A DNA stretch of 64,000 nucleotides from Calonectria ilicicola (taxonomy: Eukaryota; Ascomycota; Sordariomycetes; Hypocreales; Nectriaceae): contig CP085829.1 in the NCBI GenBank assembly GCA_020809705.1, positions 806,001-870,000 of the forward strand, written 5' to 3'. The first letter of the stretch is position 1, and each line of letters starts with the position of its first letter. Both the position numbers and the translations under genes were made by a program. Below the pieces are notes generated by a model. It was given only the letters and a program-made list of their open reading frames with translations, did no database searches and was not told where the DNA came from. Shown here piece by piece: positions 44,857 through 55,845 of the stretch.

Positions 44857-47800
44857 CTATATTACCTCACATTTCGCCTTGAAGTCACGGAGGATACGCG
44901 CCAGCACAAATTGCCCTTTCTTGGTAGCAATCGCGGCTGCATCTTTACATCTCGACTCGATGGTTTCGACTTGATCATCATTCTCTAATAATAGATGGGC
45001 GATATCGAGGCGTCCATACTCTGCAGCGATGTCAAGTGCGGTCCCCTGTTTACCCCCTTCAGCATTGATGTCGGCTCCGTGCTCAATTAGTAGCTTGACG
45101 AGATTGAAATCACCTTCCTCGACTGCGAGTTGTAAAGCTGTGGCACCATTTATTCCGCCCGGTGGAGCGTTTATGTCGGCCCCCTTTTCGAGCAGCAGTG
45201 GTACGAGGTCCATGTCTCCGTGTTGGGCGGCTGCCTGCAGTGGTGTGAGTTTCAGATCTGGATCCACATTGGACAAACAATTGACATCAGCGCCCTCATT
45301 GATCCACTCCCACGCTAAATCGAACAGCCCGTAATATATTACTCGCGGGAGGAGATCGCCTTTGTCGGCCTGTGCACCGGCATCAATGAGAAGCCTGACC
45401 ATGTCCTCCCAGACCATGCCCTCCCAGTCATATGTGATGGCCATGTCGAGTGCATTTGAACCAAGTTCTATTGATAGGGCAGGCACATTGACGTCAGCGC
45501 CCTCATTTAACAATAAGCGCACAGTGTGGATTCTTGTCTCTTGCACTGCAACGTGGATCGGGTAAAGACCACGACCATTAGGGATATTGACATTTGCGCC
45601 ACGCCTAATGAGCTCTTCCACAAATGACGAATCCATGTCTTGGCAGGCAGCTACCACGACATCTGGAAACGGATGGGCCCCGCTGGATAGCAACAGCCAG
45701 ATGATGTCCTCCAAATTGTTGCACAATTCTTCTGCACGCCCTCTGTGACTCCTTTCACGCCCATATCTCCTAATGGCGAAGTATAGCGCAGTGCCAACAT
45801 CTGCTACACGATATGGTAATCCAGGATTGTCCGACAGCCCATCAATGTCGGCATCAGCGTAAAGGAGGCTTCGCGTAATGTCCACAAGACCTTTGCTGGC
45901 TGCAATCGCAAGTGGCTTGGCTTTTCCAAAATTCGAATCGGCACCCCAAAGAAGCAACAGCTCCAAAATCCGAACATCTTCCTCTCGCACCGCAGTGCAG
46001 AGGGCCGTCTCCCCTTGCACATCCTGATTCATGTCCGCTCCAGAGTTCAGCAATGCTTGGACCACATCAACATTGCCACCTCGGACACCGGCTTGAAGAA
46101 TTGATTGTTTAATCTCCAACCTATCATCCTCAGGATATAGAGCATTGATGTCGATGGCGCCCTGGTTCAACAACTGCTCAGTGACTGATGCATCGCCGTT
46201 TAACGCTGCAGCATAAAGTGCGATCCACCAAACATTAGATGGTGTAATTGCGCCGTGATTCATCAAACACAGAATCAAGTTCACGTTTCCGGCCAAGGCT
46301 GCAGCTTCCAGTACAGTCACGCCGTTCTCTTGACTTGATGTTGCATTCACATCAGCTCCAGCGTCAAGAAGTAACTCAACCAACTCCTGGTCTCCGAAGT
46401 ATACTGCAGCTTCCAATGCGGTGATGCCATTCTTCAGACTTGGTGCTGCATTTACATCAGCTCCAGCTTCAAGAAGTAACTCGACCAACTTCTGGTCTCC
46501 TGTCTCCGCTGCCGCTTGGATTGCGGTCCTTCCATTTGTCGGTCCAACTTGTGAGTTTACGTTGGCGCCGGAGTCAATCAATAACCCAGCCAACTGAATC
46601 CCAACTTGGTCAGGTATAGCCCATTGGTGTCTGTGCTCGTCCTCTCCATCATCTTCTAGTTCAGAATCATCGTCTATTTCTGCATCCTCTTCCAACCCGC
46701 AGGCGAGCTGTAATGGTGTTGAACCTAATCCGTTTCGACTGTTGATCATAGAATTCCCACCTTTCTCAAGAAGCAACTTTGTCAAAGCCAGATTTTTATT
46801 TTTCACTGCGTAATGCAATGCTGTCTGAAATCTGATTCTTGTCACTTCCTTCATGCGTCGGTAAATGATAGATTCCTCTGAAATATTCCCAGATATTGGG
46901 ATGTGCTTCCAGACTTTACTGTGATGTACTTGATGGTTGATTTCCGCTCCTGCTACAAGCAGCCTCTCAACCATACCATGGTTATTTTGCTGCATGGCGA
47001 TTTCAATTGGTGATTGAAATGCTTCCCACTGCGTATTCCTTTCGAATTCCTTGAAGAGACGGTTGATCAAGTTGTTCTCGCCGGGCCGTGCTTGGATGCT
47101 TTCATTGCATTTTTTCTCTAATTCTTCAAGTTGGTTTGTCAAATACTTCTTGGCAGAATTTTCCAACTCCCCAATTATATTGATTTCTGCACCATGTCCT
47201 AAGAACATGTTGACGAGTTCCAAATCATTCTTCATAATCGCAATTTGAAATGCTGTGATCCCAGAGAAAGGAGATTGTTCATTGAAAGAGACTCCATGGG
47301 TCAGAAGCAATGAAGCTATTTCAATATTCTGGACCTCAATGGCTTTCATCAAAAGTGTTTTTTGCGTATATCTCGTCACCCAATATGTTCCATACATGTT
47401 TGAAGAAATTATACACCGAATAATCTCCAGCTCACATGAAACGTTGATGTCCGCACCATTGGTCATCATGGTTCTAGCAATATGACTGTTCCCATGATGA
47501 ATTGAAGTGGCCAATTCAAGAGGATGAAATGGCATATGAAGAGATGAAGAATTGACATCAGCTTCATGTCGTAGGAGAAGACTGCAAATTCGAGAGTTGT
47601 GTTTGATAGTAGCTAGTTGAAGTGGAGTAATTGTTTCATCTATATGCACTTTATCGATGGCATAAATCTTTTCTGACATAAATGGTTGATTGTTGAAATT
47701 CGGGTCAACTTTACACATAAGTAAAGAATCAACCAAAGCCTCCTTTTCAAGTCGAACAGCACTTAACAGAAGACGGTTCAAAAATATCTCCAGGGTCGAA

Positions 47801-48807
47801 CTAGTTATACTTTTGTGTTGTTTGACGAACCTTTCAAAGAAAGGTACAATTCCACTGTCAAGTACCCACGTCGTAAAACTATCAATATCCATTTGTGTCA
47901 GTTGATTATTAGAAGAGAGATAGATAAAGGACTGGATCAAGAGAAGGAATGGCTCGTTCGATACCATCTTGTAATTTTCTTCATGTTTCCGAGGCAACAG
48001 AGTTTCGAGTCGGTTCAATATCAAGGGTGTCAAATCAACCTCATTGTGGTCGGGGAGTTCCAAGACACATTGAAGCAGAGTCCTTGCATCCCGCATAGAA
48101 GTTACACCGTGCGAGTCCGAATTTGGTGAAAGGCTGTCAGGGTGAGCCCAGCTTAGGCTAGGAATGAACTCATCAACGACAGATTGCACTGCGTATCGGT
48201 AGTTAGTGCAAGAATAACCTTTATTTGGGGTGGCTTTTTGTACAAGCATAGCTATATGTGCGCTGAAACTGGAACCAAGGAACGCTCAAGAGGAATATTC
48301 GAAGGCTAGGTTCGGGAGATGGCGTGCGAATCCCAACACCTCGAGTCCATGAATTATTGAAGATGACTTTGCCGCGGTTAGCAGTAGTATTTAAAACTCG
48401 AGATTATATTACTTACTTGATGCAAAGGAATTATCGGGTTCAAATCTGTGCCTCACAAGCCCACGTTTCATCTTTTTGGCCTCCACAGGTTGGCCAAGAA
48501 TATAGATCTGGGTTTCTTTGCCAATGTGCTTTCTCTTTTGGACGAGTTGATAGTCTTCTTTCTTCAGATTTTTGGAAAATAGCCACTGGTCCAATCGACG
48601 AACATACTCTCTCTTCCTAAATTGATCCTAAGTTAGCTTCGGCATTACTGCATACGTATCATGTACTTGCGTTGCATCGAAGCCGTGAATTGTCTTCATG
48701 AGCTTCATTGTCTCATTCAAAGTTTTGTTTTCGTCAATGTAATAATCATGGATCTGTTGCTTATGACTATCCCACACCTCTGGAGAGGTTTTAGGTGGTC
48801 GAGGCAT
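44857..48807 (-). CDS. Clr5-domain ankyrin-repeat protein
   Basis: Four exons on the minus strand: 48807..48667, 48627..48417, 48366..48244 and 48188..44857, giving 1268 residues; introns 39, 50 and 55 bp. The 5' exons were found from the Clr5 signature: MPRPPKTSPEVWDSHKQQIH, TLNETMKLMKTIHGF, FRKREYVRRLDQWLFSKN. The third exon adds IRTPSPEPSLRIF and SVPWFQFQ, common after Clr5 in this class. From about residue 330 onward ankyrin repeats fill the protein, e.g. GRTAIQAAAETGDQKLVELL and GADVNAAPS; one acidic insert (DDDSELEDDGEDEH) interrupts them. Two neighbouring repeats with NGITALEAAVYFGDQELVEL and NGVTVLEAAALAGN look like a recent duplication. Probably a scaffold or recognition protein; no partner visible. 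The 39-bp first intron is short for fungi. Confidence 0.9.
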
Positions 48808-49652
48808 ACTGGGCAGAGTTGAATAGCTGGTTAATCAACAAATGGGGATGGATGTGATGATGTGTGAAGGAGGGAATACGAATGAAGTGATGAATGCGGG
48901 AGAGGAAATGCTTTCAATTTATCTTGTTGGACAGTCAGCCCCGTTTTCCGAAATTCCCTGACTGCCACGACAAGAACTGAATGTGGCGTCCAGTAACATG
49001 GTGCAGTGGCCTCACTACCTCGAAATTCCCTTTCACATGGTGACGTATCGACGTCAGCGCATGCAATGAGTAAGCCGCTCTCGCCAACCGGCGATCCATG
49101 TAGCACGGGTACCCCTGGCTCTAAAATTCACGGGGATGTACCCGTGGCTGTATGGGTCGCCTCGCCAACTGTACGCCCAGATTTATCTTATCTTACTTAC
49201 AGCCACTTCTTTGGACGCTTCGAGCTGACTTTGAGCCACATTTATGCCTTGATTGGTGTGGCTGAAATTCCCTTGGCATTCTAGAGTCTTGTGACCCAAA
49301 ACACCAGCCTACGGGTCACCGAGCCGATTCACTACAACATTGTTTGCATGCGTTTCCAAGACGTGGGTTGTATTAGAGCACCTAGTGCATCCATAGGTAC
49401 AGCACACACCGGGTCTCAGAGAAAACAACTTAGCTTGTCCGGTGAGAGGTTAGCAAAGATATGTCTTACACTTTTAGGTGATAGTGAAAGCGGGCGAGAT
49501 GTTTAGTGGCTAGATCTACGCTGTGGCACATTGCTAATAATGTATGTCTCAGTTCAGCTGGCATATGGTCATGTGTCGCCGTGCCGCTTTTCACTTCCAA
49601 TCACTGGGTATAAAATCAACGTCCCTCGCAACAAAGGAAGCCACGAGAATCA
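48808..49652. other. Divergent upstream region of ankyrin and coactosin-like genes
   Basis: 845 bp. It contains the promoters of the minus-strand ankyrin gene and the plus-strand coactosin-like gene. Short frames at 48831-49284 overlap on opposite strands and are unsupported. Confidence 0.5.
49609..49615 (+). promoter_or_regulatory. TATA box of the coactosin-like gene
   Basis: TATAAAA at 49609-49615, 44 bp before the ATG at 49653 and 68 bp before the alternative ATG at 49677. The clean TATA element supports transcription starting close by, and so favours an intronless 5' end that includes the hydrophobic N-terminus. Confidence 0.6.
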
Positions 49653-50135
49653 ATGATTCTCAAGTTTCCCTTCATCATGCAATATCACCAATATTTGATC
49701 TTTAACCTCATTTTTGCACTTGTTGCACTAGCAGCAGCTAGTCTAACTTTGACGCTTGATAATAAGCCAGAATTAGATGCAAGACGTGCAGAATTGTTTA
49801 ATGAGGACACCACGAGTGGCTGGGTTCTTTTGAACTACGTTCGCCCGAATACAGTGCACTTTGCAGCAAGTGGCGAGGGTGATGTCGATGAGTTGAGGCC
49901 ACATTTGCTTGATGGCTGGATTCAATATGCTTTAGTCCGTCTGGGGGGGATTCATGAAAGAGGCAGTTTAAAAACAACTAATAGGGATGTTTTCGTAACC
50001 TGGATCGGGCCAGGTGTCAGTGTCACTGAGAAAACGACGAAACTCTTGGATGAACCAGACGCACAGGGGTTTTTGGCACCGTTTAACGCTGAAATTCGAG
50101 TTTGCGACCGCAATCTTTTCACTGAGGAGACGTAA
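49653..50135 (+). CDS. Coactosin-like ADF-H protein with signal-peptide-like N-terminus
   Basis: Single exon, 160 residues (152 if translation starts at the ATG at 49677). Residues about 15-35 (LIFNLIFALVALAAASLTL) form a strongly hydrophobic segment ending in small residues, like a cleavable signal. The rest resembles the actin-binding ADF-H fold of coactosins: SGWVLLNYVRPNTVHFAASG, DELRPHL, YALVRL and the characteristic VFVTWIGPGVSVTEK. Coactosin normally binds F-actin in the cytosol and has no signal sequence, so secretion or membrane targeting would be unusual. Basic residues before WIGPG that mark coactosin actin binding are reduced (TTNRDVFVTW). A cytosolic protein from an unseen upstream exon remains possible, but the TATA box position argues against it. 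Confidence 0.72.
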   Translation: MILKFPFIMQYHQYLIFNLIFALVALAAASLTLTLDNKPELDARRAELFNEDTTSGWVLLNYVRPNTVHFAASGEGDVDELRPHLLDGWIQYALVRLGGIHERGSLKTTNRDVFVTWIGPGVSVTEKTTKLLDEPDAQGFLAPFNAEIRVCDRNLFTEET

Positions 50136-51134
50136 GACTCTCAATTCTTCCTTTTGCCTTCTTTGAGACTAATGTTGTATAGCGCTATTTATCGTTCTCA
50201 CCCCCTGTCTGGAGATCATACTATTGGGTGCTCTCTTCTTGGTTGAGCTTGCACTTGCCTGTAGAGCCGGAATTCACATAACCTTCATATAGTTGATTAT
50301 TCTTTAGCTAAGTCCATTATTAGTTTGCAAGTTGGCCCACGTCAATACACGTGCAGCCAATGATGCACTCGTGCTTGTTTTGGATGCGGTTCATCCTATC
50401 GGATATTTTAGAACTTCCTTGAAAGCTTTATGGGCTGGTGCGCATTAAACCTACTAGAATCTGTTTCAATAATGTGAGCCGGGTGTATGGCTCTACTGCC
50501 TCGTCCTTTGGACCACTAGCCAATATATAAAAATGACAATACCTCCCTACAGCCATTTCTTTCTGCACGTTAAAGTTGAAAAAGAACCTCTCATTCTGCC
50601 CTCATCGGAGTTTTGGTGGCAGTTCCTCCAGCCCGCTGTCACCATCCTGGCCCCACCTATCAGGCAACCGTTGCGCCAATCAGGTGACAAGGATTCACCC
50701 ACCGCATTTTGATGTGACTTGCTTCAGCGATACTCCTGTCAACATCCTACTGCGATCAGCATTCACCACCAAAGATCCTGTAGATACCATAGAAGTAAGT
50801 AAATAATACATATGCACTCGGGCATATTTGAGGACTAAATACGTTTGCGGTGGCAACTCAGCTTGAGGTCATGTAAAACTCAGGGTTAATTATTCATTCG
50901 GGATTTATTTGGCATATTATCACGGGAGTTTTGTGTCAATTAAGACTGATGATTCAGAATATCAAAATACCATCCGATGGGAATTATAAGAAAAAATTGG
51001 TTGAAAAAATAGAACTGCTAATGATCACCTAAGCTGAACTCTCTGCGGAGCTCTCAATGCAAAGATCAAAGCGCTGTATCCACCACGATCCGACAAGCGT
51101 TTGTAAAAGACAACTCTAACCCTAAGCGTTCGTA
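50136..51134. other. Intergenic region
   Basis: 1.0 kb between the coactosin-like gene and the 3' end of the small secreted peptide gene. Short frames (e.g. 50576-50806) lack support. AT-rich after 50800. No repeat seen. Confidence 0.45.
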
Positions 51135-51529
51135 TTAATGACACATATTTAAACATTCCACCACCTGCTCAAAATACTCACGCAGCGCTAATAAGAAATG
51201 TGTATCAGTAAGCTGAAACAATAGTTAAATCATTGTGTCGCGAAGCTACGGTACTTACACCAAAGTATTTCTAAAATCATCACATTAGCAATCTATAGCA
51301 ATAATCAATCGGAGTCTTATCTAGCTGAGACACTTACAACCAAAATGCCGGTCTAACGATGTTCAAATTAGTAAATTGGCTTGAAATAAAAAATGTTTAA
51401 CGCATCAAATCAAACAGTTACGCAACGAGAGCGCTCGGCCAACTGAGCCTCGGGCTTCTCAGCGAGGGGTGCGGCCAGCCCAGTTCCAACAAGGGCAGAG
51501 ACAACGGTGAAAACGACGGTGAATTTCAT
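51135..51529 (-). CDS. 70-residue secreted peptide encoded by four small exons
   Basis: Minus strand exons 51529..51422 (36 codons), 51352..51338 (15 nt), 51270..51259 (12 nt) and 51212..51135 (25 codons plus TAA). All three introns (69, 67 and 46 bp) are phase 0; donors are gtaact, gtaagt and gtaagt, acceptors gttag, tttag and ttcag. The product begins MKFTVVFTVVSALVGTGLAA, a clear signal peptide with cleavage expected after LAA, then a PLAEKPEAQLAERSRC propeptide-like stretch, TGILVKYFG from the micro-exons, and a C-terminal helix LREYFEQVVECLNMCH. Three cysteines in total. No known family. Too short and too split to appear as one open frame, so easily missed. Splicing is predicted by eye and needs RNA evidence; the first exon is the best-supported part. 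Confidence 0.6.
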
Positions 51530-54157
51530 TTTGGCGAGGGTTTTGCAATAAAGAATGACTGAGAACAGAATGGTGTGTGATTTTCGATTAAGTAACGATT
51601 GAAGTGATTTGTATCCAAAATCAACGTTCGGCGGACTATTGGGTCCTATTTATCACTGATCCTCTTTCAAGTTGTGGCCTAGATTTGACATAACTTGGAG
51701 CTTAGCGGGTATTAGTGGGATGAAGATGCTCATGACCCCATCGAAGATTCCACAGTTTTGAGGCACAGCAGGGCAAACGGAATAACGGGTCCTAAATTTC
51801 GCCCGGGCGGCTAAAACCCGTAATGTGGGAGAACACCCGGAGAACATGGATTGACGGTGTCTGCCAGAGACAAGGACAACTAATAAAATCCGCCAAAGCG
51901 GAGTCCGGAGTGGTTGAAAGTTTATTTCAAGACAGTTTCTGGTGTTAGTTTCTATGGGCAGATACTTCCTGTCTTTACATGGCCAGCCCTAATTTGCTCG
52001 CTCACCAGTACGCGGACTGCCTTCTCCTAGGCTTAGTGTTGGTGAGTAGTATTAATAATTAAGAGTCTTGCTGCGCCCACACATACATTTTGCTAGGTGC
52101 ATACATAAGGCCCTGTATTTAATATCAAAATAAAGAAATAAGAATAAAATAAATAATTTTATATATAATTCTAAATTTATTTATAATAAAAATAAATTAG
52201 AGCTTTAGTACTTTCTTTAGACTATCTTAGGATTTCCTAGAAAAGCTTTAGCTAAGTAGTTTGATGTGTGCACCTAGCAAAATGTATGTGTGCGCGCAGC
52301 AAGACTCATAATTAAATAGATCATCTCCCATAGTATCTTGTCCTAGACCAAACCACTAACATCAAAATGCCCCTTGGAATGCTCATTATTTGGAAGCAGG
52401 AGTTGCATACGGTGGTTGATATTTGGTTCTAGATCTGTGCCGTGTTCCATGTGGCCACATCTACGCTGGCCACATTTTAGCTTGAGGCATAGAATGCTTT
52501 GAATGTGATTTGACAGCGTGGTATTGTATGCAAGATTGATCCAACGAAACCTAATTGAAAGTTGGTGTTTGCATTTCATCAGTGGCTAAAATCAATCATA
52601 GCACAACGGCGATGTAATGTCCAAAAGTGAAACCAGATGATATGGGGCGATCTCCACCGGAATAATGCACAGTTCTTTCCATGTTCGGCAGGTAGCTGAA
52701 ATTTTATGATGAAGATGCATGTCAACGATGAAGTGGAATAAAACCTTATCAGTTGGCATGTCGATTGGCCATAGCGTTGGGCGTGTCCAAGGGCGTGTTA
52801 GTGGAGACATTCTTGACACTTGAATTGATTGGAGCAGTTTCAAATACCAAAAACTATGAATATCTTCGCTTCTTTCACTGTGGAAGATTATGCACAACGA
52901 AATCCAGATACAAGTACATTCTATTCACCCGTCAATTATCTCCAAGGTGACTGACTGTGTAATATAGGGACAGCTCTTCACTGATGCATGGGGAAAAGCT
53001 TGGACCATACAACCCAAAGCACCGATCGTGAAATTCTTTTACATAGTTGTACAGTTAATAGTGATCAATAGTTATTGGAATTCAATAAAGAAGTGGGTTG
53101 AGAATGGCAATTGCTACCTATGACAATCTCGTTTCCGGTTCACTGAACCCATGATTTAACAGCCCGCCCCTGTCATTTACCGGATAAATCTTTGCCATTT
53201 TGTTTCCAGCCAGTAATCGTTTCACTTAAACTGGATCAGTGCTCAAGAGCTTTGAAAAACTAGATATCCTAGAGGCTCATGTTTTTTTAGAGTGCAGTCC
53301 CGCTGAGAAGGATGGTAAGAGTGGGAAGGCGATATGCTTCCCCTTTTTGTCGAAATATCACGTGCTGGCAGAAGTTTGGGCCATCAAAATTTTCGGGCAG
53401 ACCCATTTTATTTCAAATTTCTTTTCCAGATACGAAAAAGTTGTCGGGTGATGAATTCACGTCTTCTATTTAGGCGCCGAGATGACTTTGATCCTGGCAC
53501 TGATTCATCAATATGTGGGGCAATGGTACATTGATCCTGGACACAGAATGAAGAAAGGACTTATTCCGTAAAACGCAGGCACTTACGCCGTCACGGTTCA
53601 GATTTCCCCCAAAACAGAGAGTTTTTTCTTTTCTTTTTTCTCTTTTTTTAACAGCCGTACTTCAACTGATGTAGCCCCAGTTGGAGTAGCCCATTTCACG
53701 AAGTGGACATCCCGACTGTTGCGGTTTGAGAAAATGAATCCGAATGGACCTTGGCGATCAACAGGTAGTCTGTCAGAACCATAGGGCGGTTGAAATCCCG
53801 CACTAACATGGAACGCTAAATCGCCAATAATTTGTTTTCAATGTTCAAGCATCATTTGGAGATCAATTGCTACAAAGCACGGTCAGATGGGCTCAGGATC
53901 ATGCATGAATCGGGTTGAACTTAGGAGAGCGATGGTCCTGACACATCCTTTGAAAGTGAACAGAGCGATATAAATTTCTCTTGATTTTCTGCATGCTGCT
54001 GGGATATGAGCTACTTATCTCGTTATCATCCACGTTGCGCAACATTGGTCACGTGCGCTGACGAGATACAGTTGGCACCGCGTCATCAGCCGATTGCCCG
54101 GCGAGGGTTGTTTCGGATCAATCAGTCAACTGTGATTTTGCTGTGTAGTAGCCCGGT
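51530..54157. other. Gene-poor region containing a MITE
   Basis: 2.6 kb. It contains the promoter of the small peptide gene (to about 51700), the MITE at 52062-52308 and otherwise only short unsupported frames (e.g. 53239-53451). T-rich tract near 53620-53650. Confidence 0.5.
52062..52308. mobile_element. MITE with ~45-bp terminal inverted repeats, TA target duplication
   Basis: A 247-bp element whose ends are inverted copies over about 45 bases: GAGTCTTGCTGCGCCCACAC on the left (from 52063) against GAGTCTTGCTGCGCGCACAC on the right read in reverse (from 52307). Both continue CATACATTTTGCTAGGTGCA with few mismatches. TA dinucleotides flank both ends (52060-52061 and 52309-52310), as for Tc1/mariner-type insertions. 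The interior is very AT-rich and non-coding. A non-autonomous relative of a mariner-like transposon is likely. Confidence 0.88.
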
Positions 54158-55470
54158 ATGAAGTCATCTGTCTACGAATTCGATTCGGAGGGCGATGTGA
54201 CGATTATCCTCAAAACTGGTCGTTCAAAGTTTCATTGGGACAACGATACACTATGGCTCGTGGAGCCGGATGAATGGGAAAGCGTCAAGGAGGGGCTGCA
54301 GATAAGTCCCTCTTCTACCTGGCGCGCGGACACTCCCTTGCGACGTTATTCGAATAAAACACCCCCTGATCTGACGGGGTTTCTCGGGCCTTCACAAACT
54401 GGGGCTCCCGAACTCGTTGTTGATAAAGGTTTCTTTCACGTCGCCAATCGTCTTCTCATGCCACAGACCGAAGAAGCTATCGAAAATGCCGAATTTGGAC
54501 TGGACGGAGGCAAACAGGAGGCCGAAACGGAAGATCCCGATTCAGATGACTCTGCCAATAATAACTTTATTCAGTGTTGGGAATCAAGGTATCAAATGCG
54601 GGTGTCATCCAGGCACCTGATCCTTGCGTCGCACGTTTTTCGATCAATGCTCCGTGGCCCATGGATGGAGAACCAAGCAAATGATTCAGGTATTCGCCAA
54701 ATAACAGCGAGCAGCTGGGACCATGATGCGATGGTCATTTTACTTGATATAATCCACAACCATCATCGAGCAGTCCCAAGGTCGCTGGATCTGGAAACAT
54801 TGACCAGGCTCGCGATCATTGTCGATTACTATAAATGCCACGAGCCGACTGAAGTTTTTGTTGAGATGTGGCTGGAGAAGATTGGAAGAAAGCTACCAAA
54901 CTACCATGGCAAAGAATCCACGCTTTGGTTGGTTATATCGTGGGTGTTTTCTCGAAACGACATCTTTAATAAGATGGCGAGACTGGCAGTGGGGTATTGC
55001 AAGTACCCATATCAGACGAGAAATCTTCCAATCCCATCAAATATATTAAGTGGGCAACCCGCGAACTTTTTATTGATAATCTGGCTGACCTTATCCCTAC
55101 AGCTCAAATTGATGAAAAGCGACAAGAATGTGTAGCTGAAATCTTTTCATCATTGTACGACCTGATCGACACACTGAGCAATCCCTCTGGCTGCTCCTTC
55201 GAGTGCTCGGCTATGCAGCTCGGGTCTTTGATAAAGGAGATGAAGCGCTGTGGGATTCTGTCTCCACGAATCTCAAAGCCGTTTTTCGGGCATAGTCTAA
55301 AATCTATCATCGCCATGGTGCAAGATTTCAAGCGCCCAATGTGGTCGAGGGATTCGGATTATTCAGGCTTTTCCGTTCGTCGATGTGGATGCACAATTCA
55401 GAAAAGCTTGCAGCCAGTTATTGAGAAGATTGAATGGGATCTTGAGATGTGGAGTATTGGTGACTTCTAA
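54158..55470 (+). CDS. BTB/POZ-domain-like fungal protein
   Basis: Two exons, 54158..55049 and 55103..55470, joined over a 53-bp intron (donor gtgggc, acceptor tacag), 419 residues. The first half shows the BTB-like arrangement of fungal proteins: FDSEGDVTIILKTG, then after a long acidic insert MRVSSRHLILASHVFRSMLRG and HDAMVILLDIIHNHHRAVP, LTRLAIIVDYYKCHE. After the intron it continues IDEKRQECVAEIFSSLYDLI, SGCSFECSAMQLGSLIKEMK and RRCGCTIQKSLQPVIEKIE, a C-terminal module usual in this family. BTB domains mediate dimerisation or cullin-3 adaptor functions; the role of this fungal family is not established. ATG at 54158 is the first in frame. Confidence 0.85.
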
Positions 55471-55845
55471 TGATGGGTTAATAACAGTTGTGCTTTAGGA
55501 TAGGTTTGGTCCGAACATGCAGACTACCAATTTGAACTGTGGAGAAACTCAGTGCCTGAAAAAAAAAAATAACTAATTTTGCAGTTCATCCCAAATCCGT
55601 GATCGATTGTAGGATCAACCCCCTTGGTCTCTAGAATTCATCCATCGCCTTGAGATATGGATGTGGCTGGTTATGGCGGCGCCAGGTGAGACTGCGCCAC
55701 CCCCAACTGGGCCGCGTCTCACGAGCTGAGGATCTGGAATCCATCGTGTGCGCTTAGCGTGAGCCTCGCTGGCCCTTCTCTCCTCTTCACTCAATGTTGC
55801 CAAGGGCTTCTGCAATTGTTGCATGAGGACTCCCTCACAGCCACC
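55471..55845. other. Short intergenic/promoter region before the kinase gene
   Basis: 375 bp with a poly-A tract at 55561-55569. The open frame of the kinase extends upstream to 55759 without an ATG. Presumably the kinase promoter and 5' leader. Confidence 0.5.
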
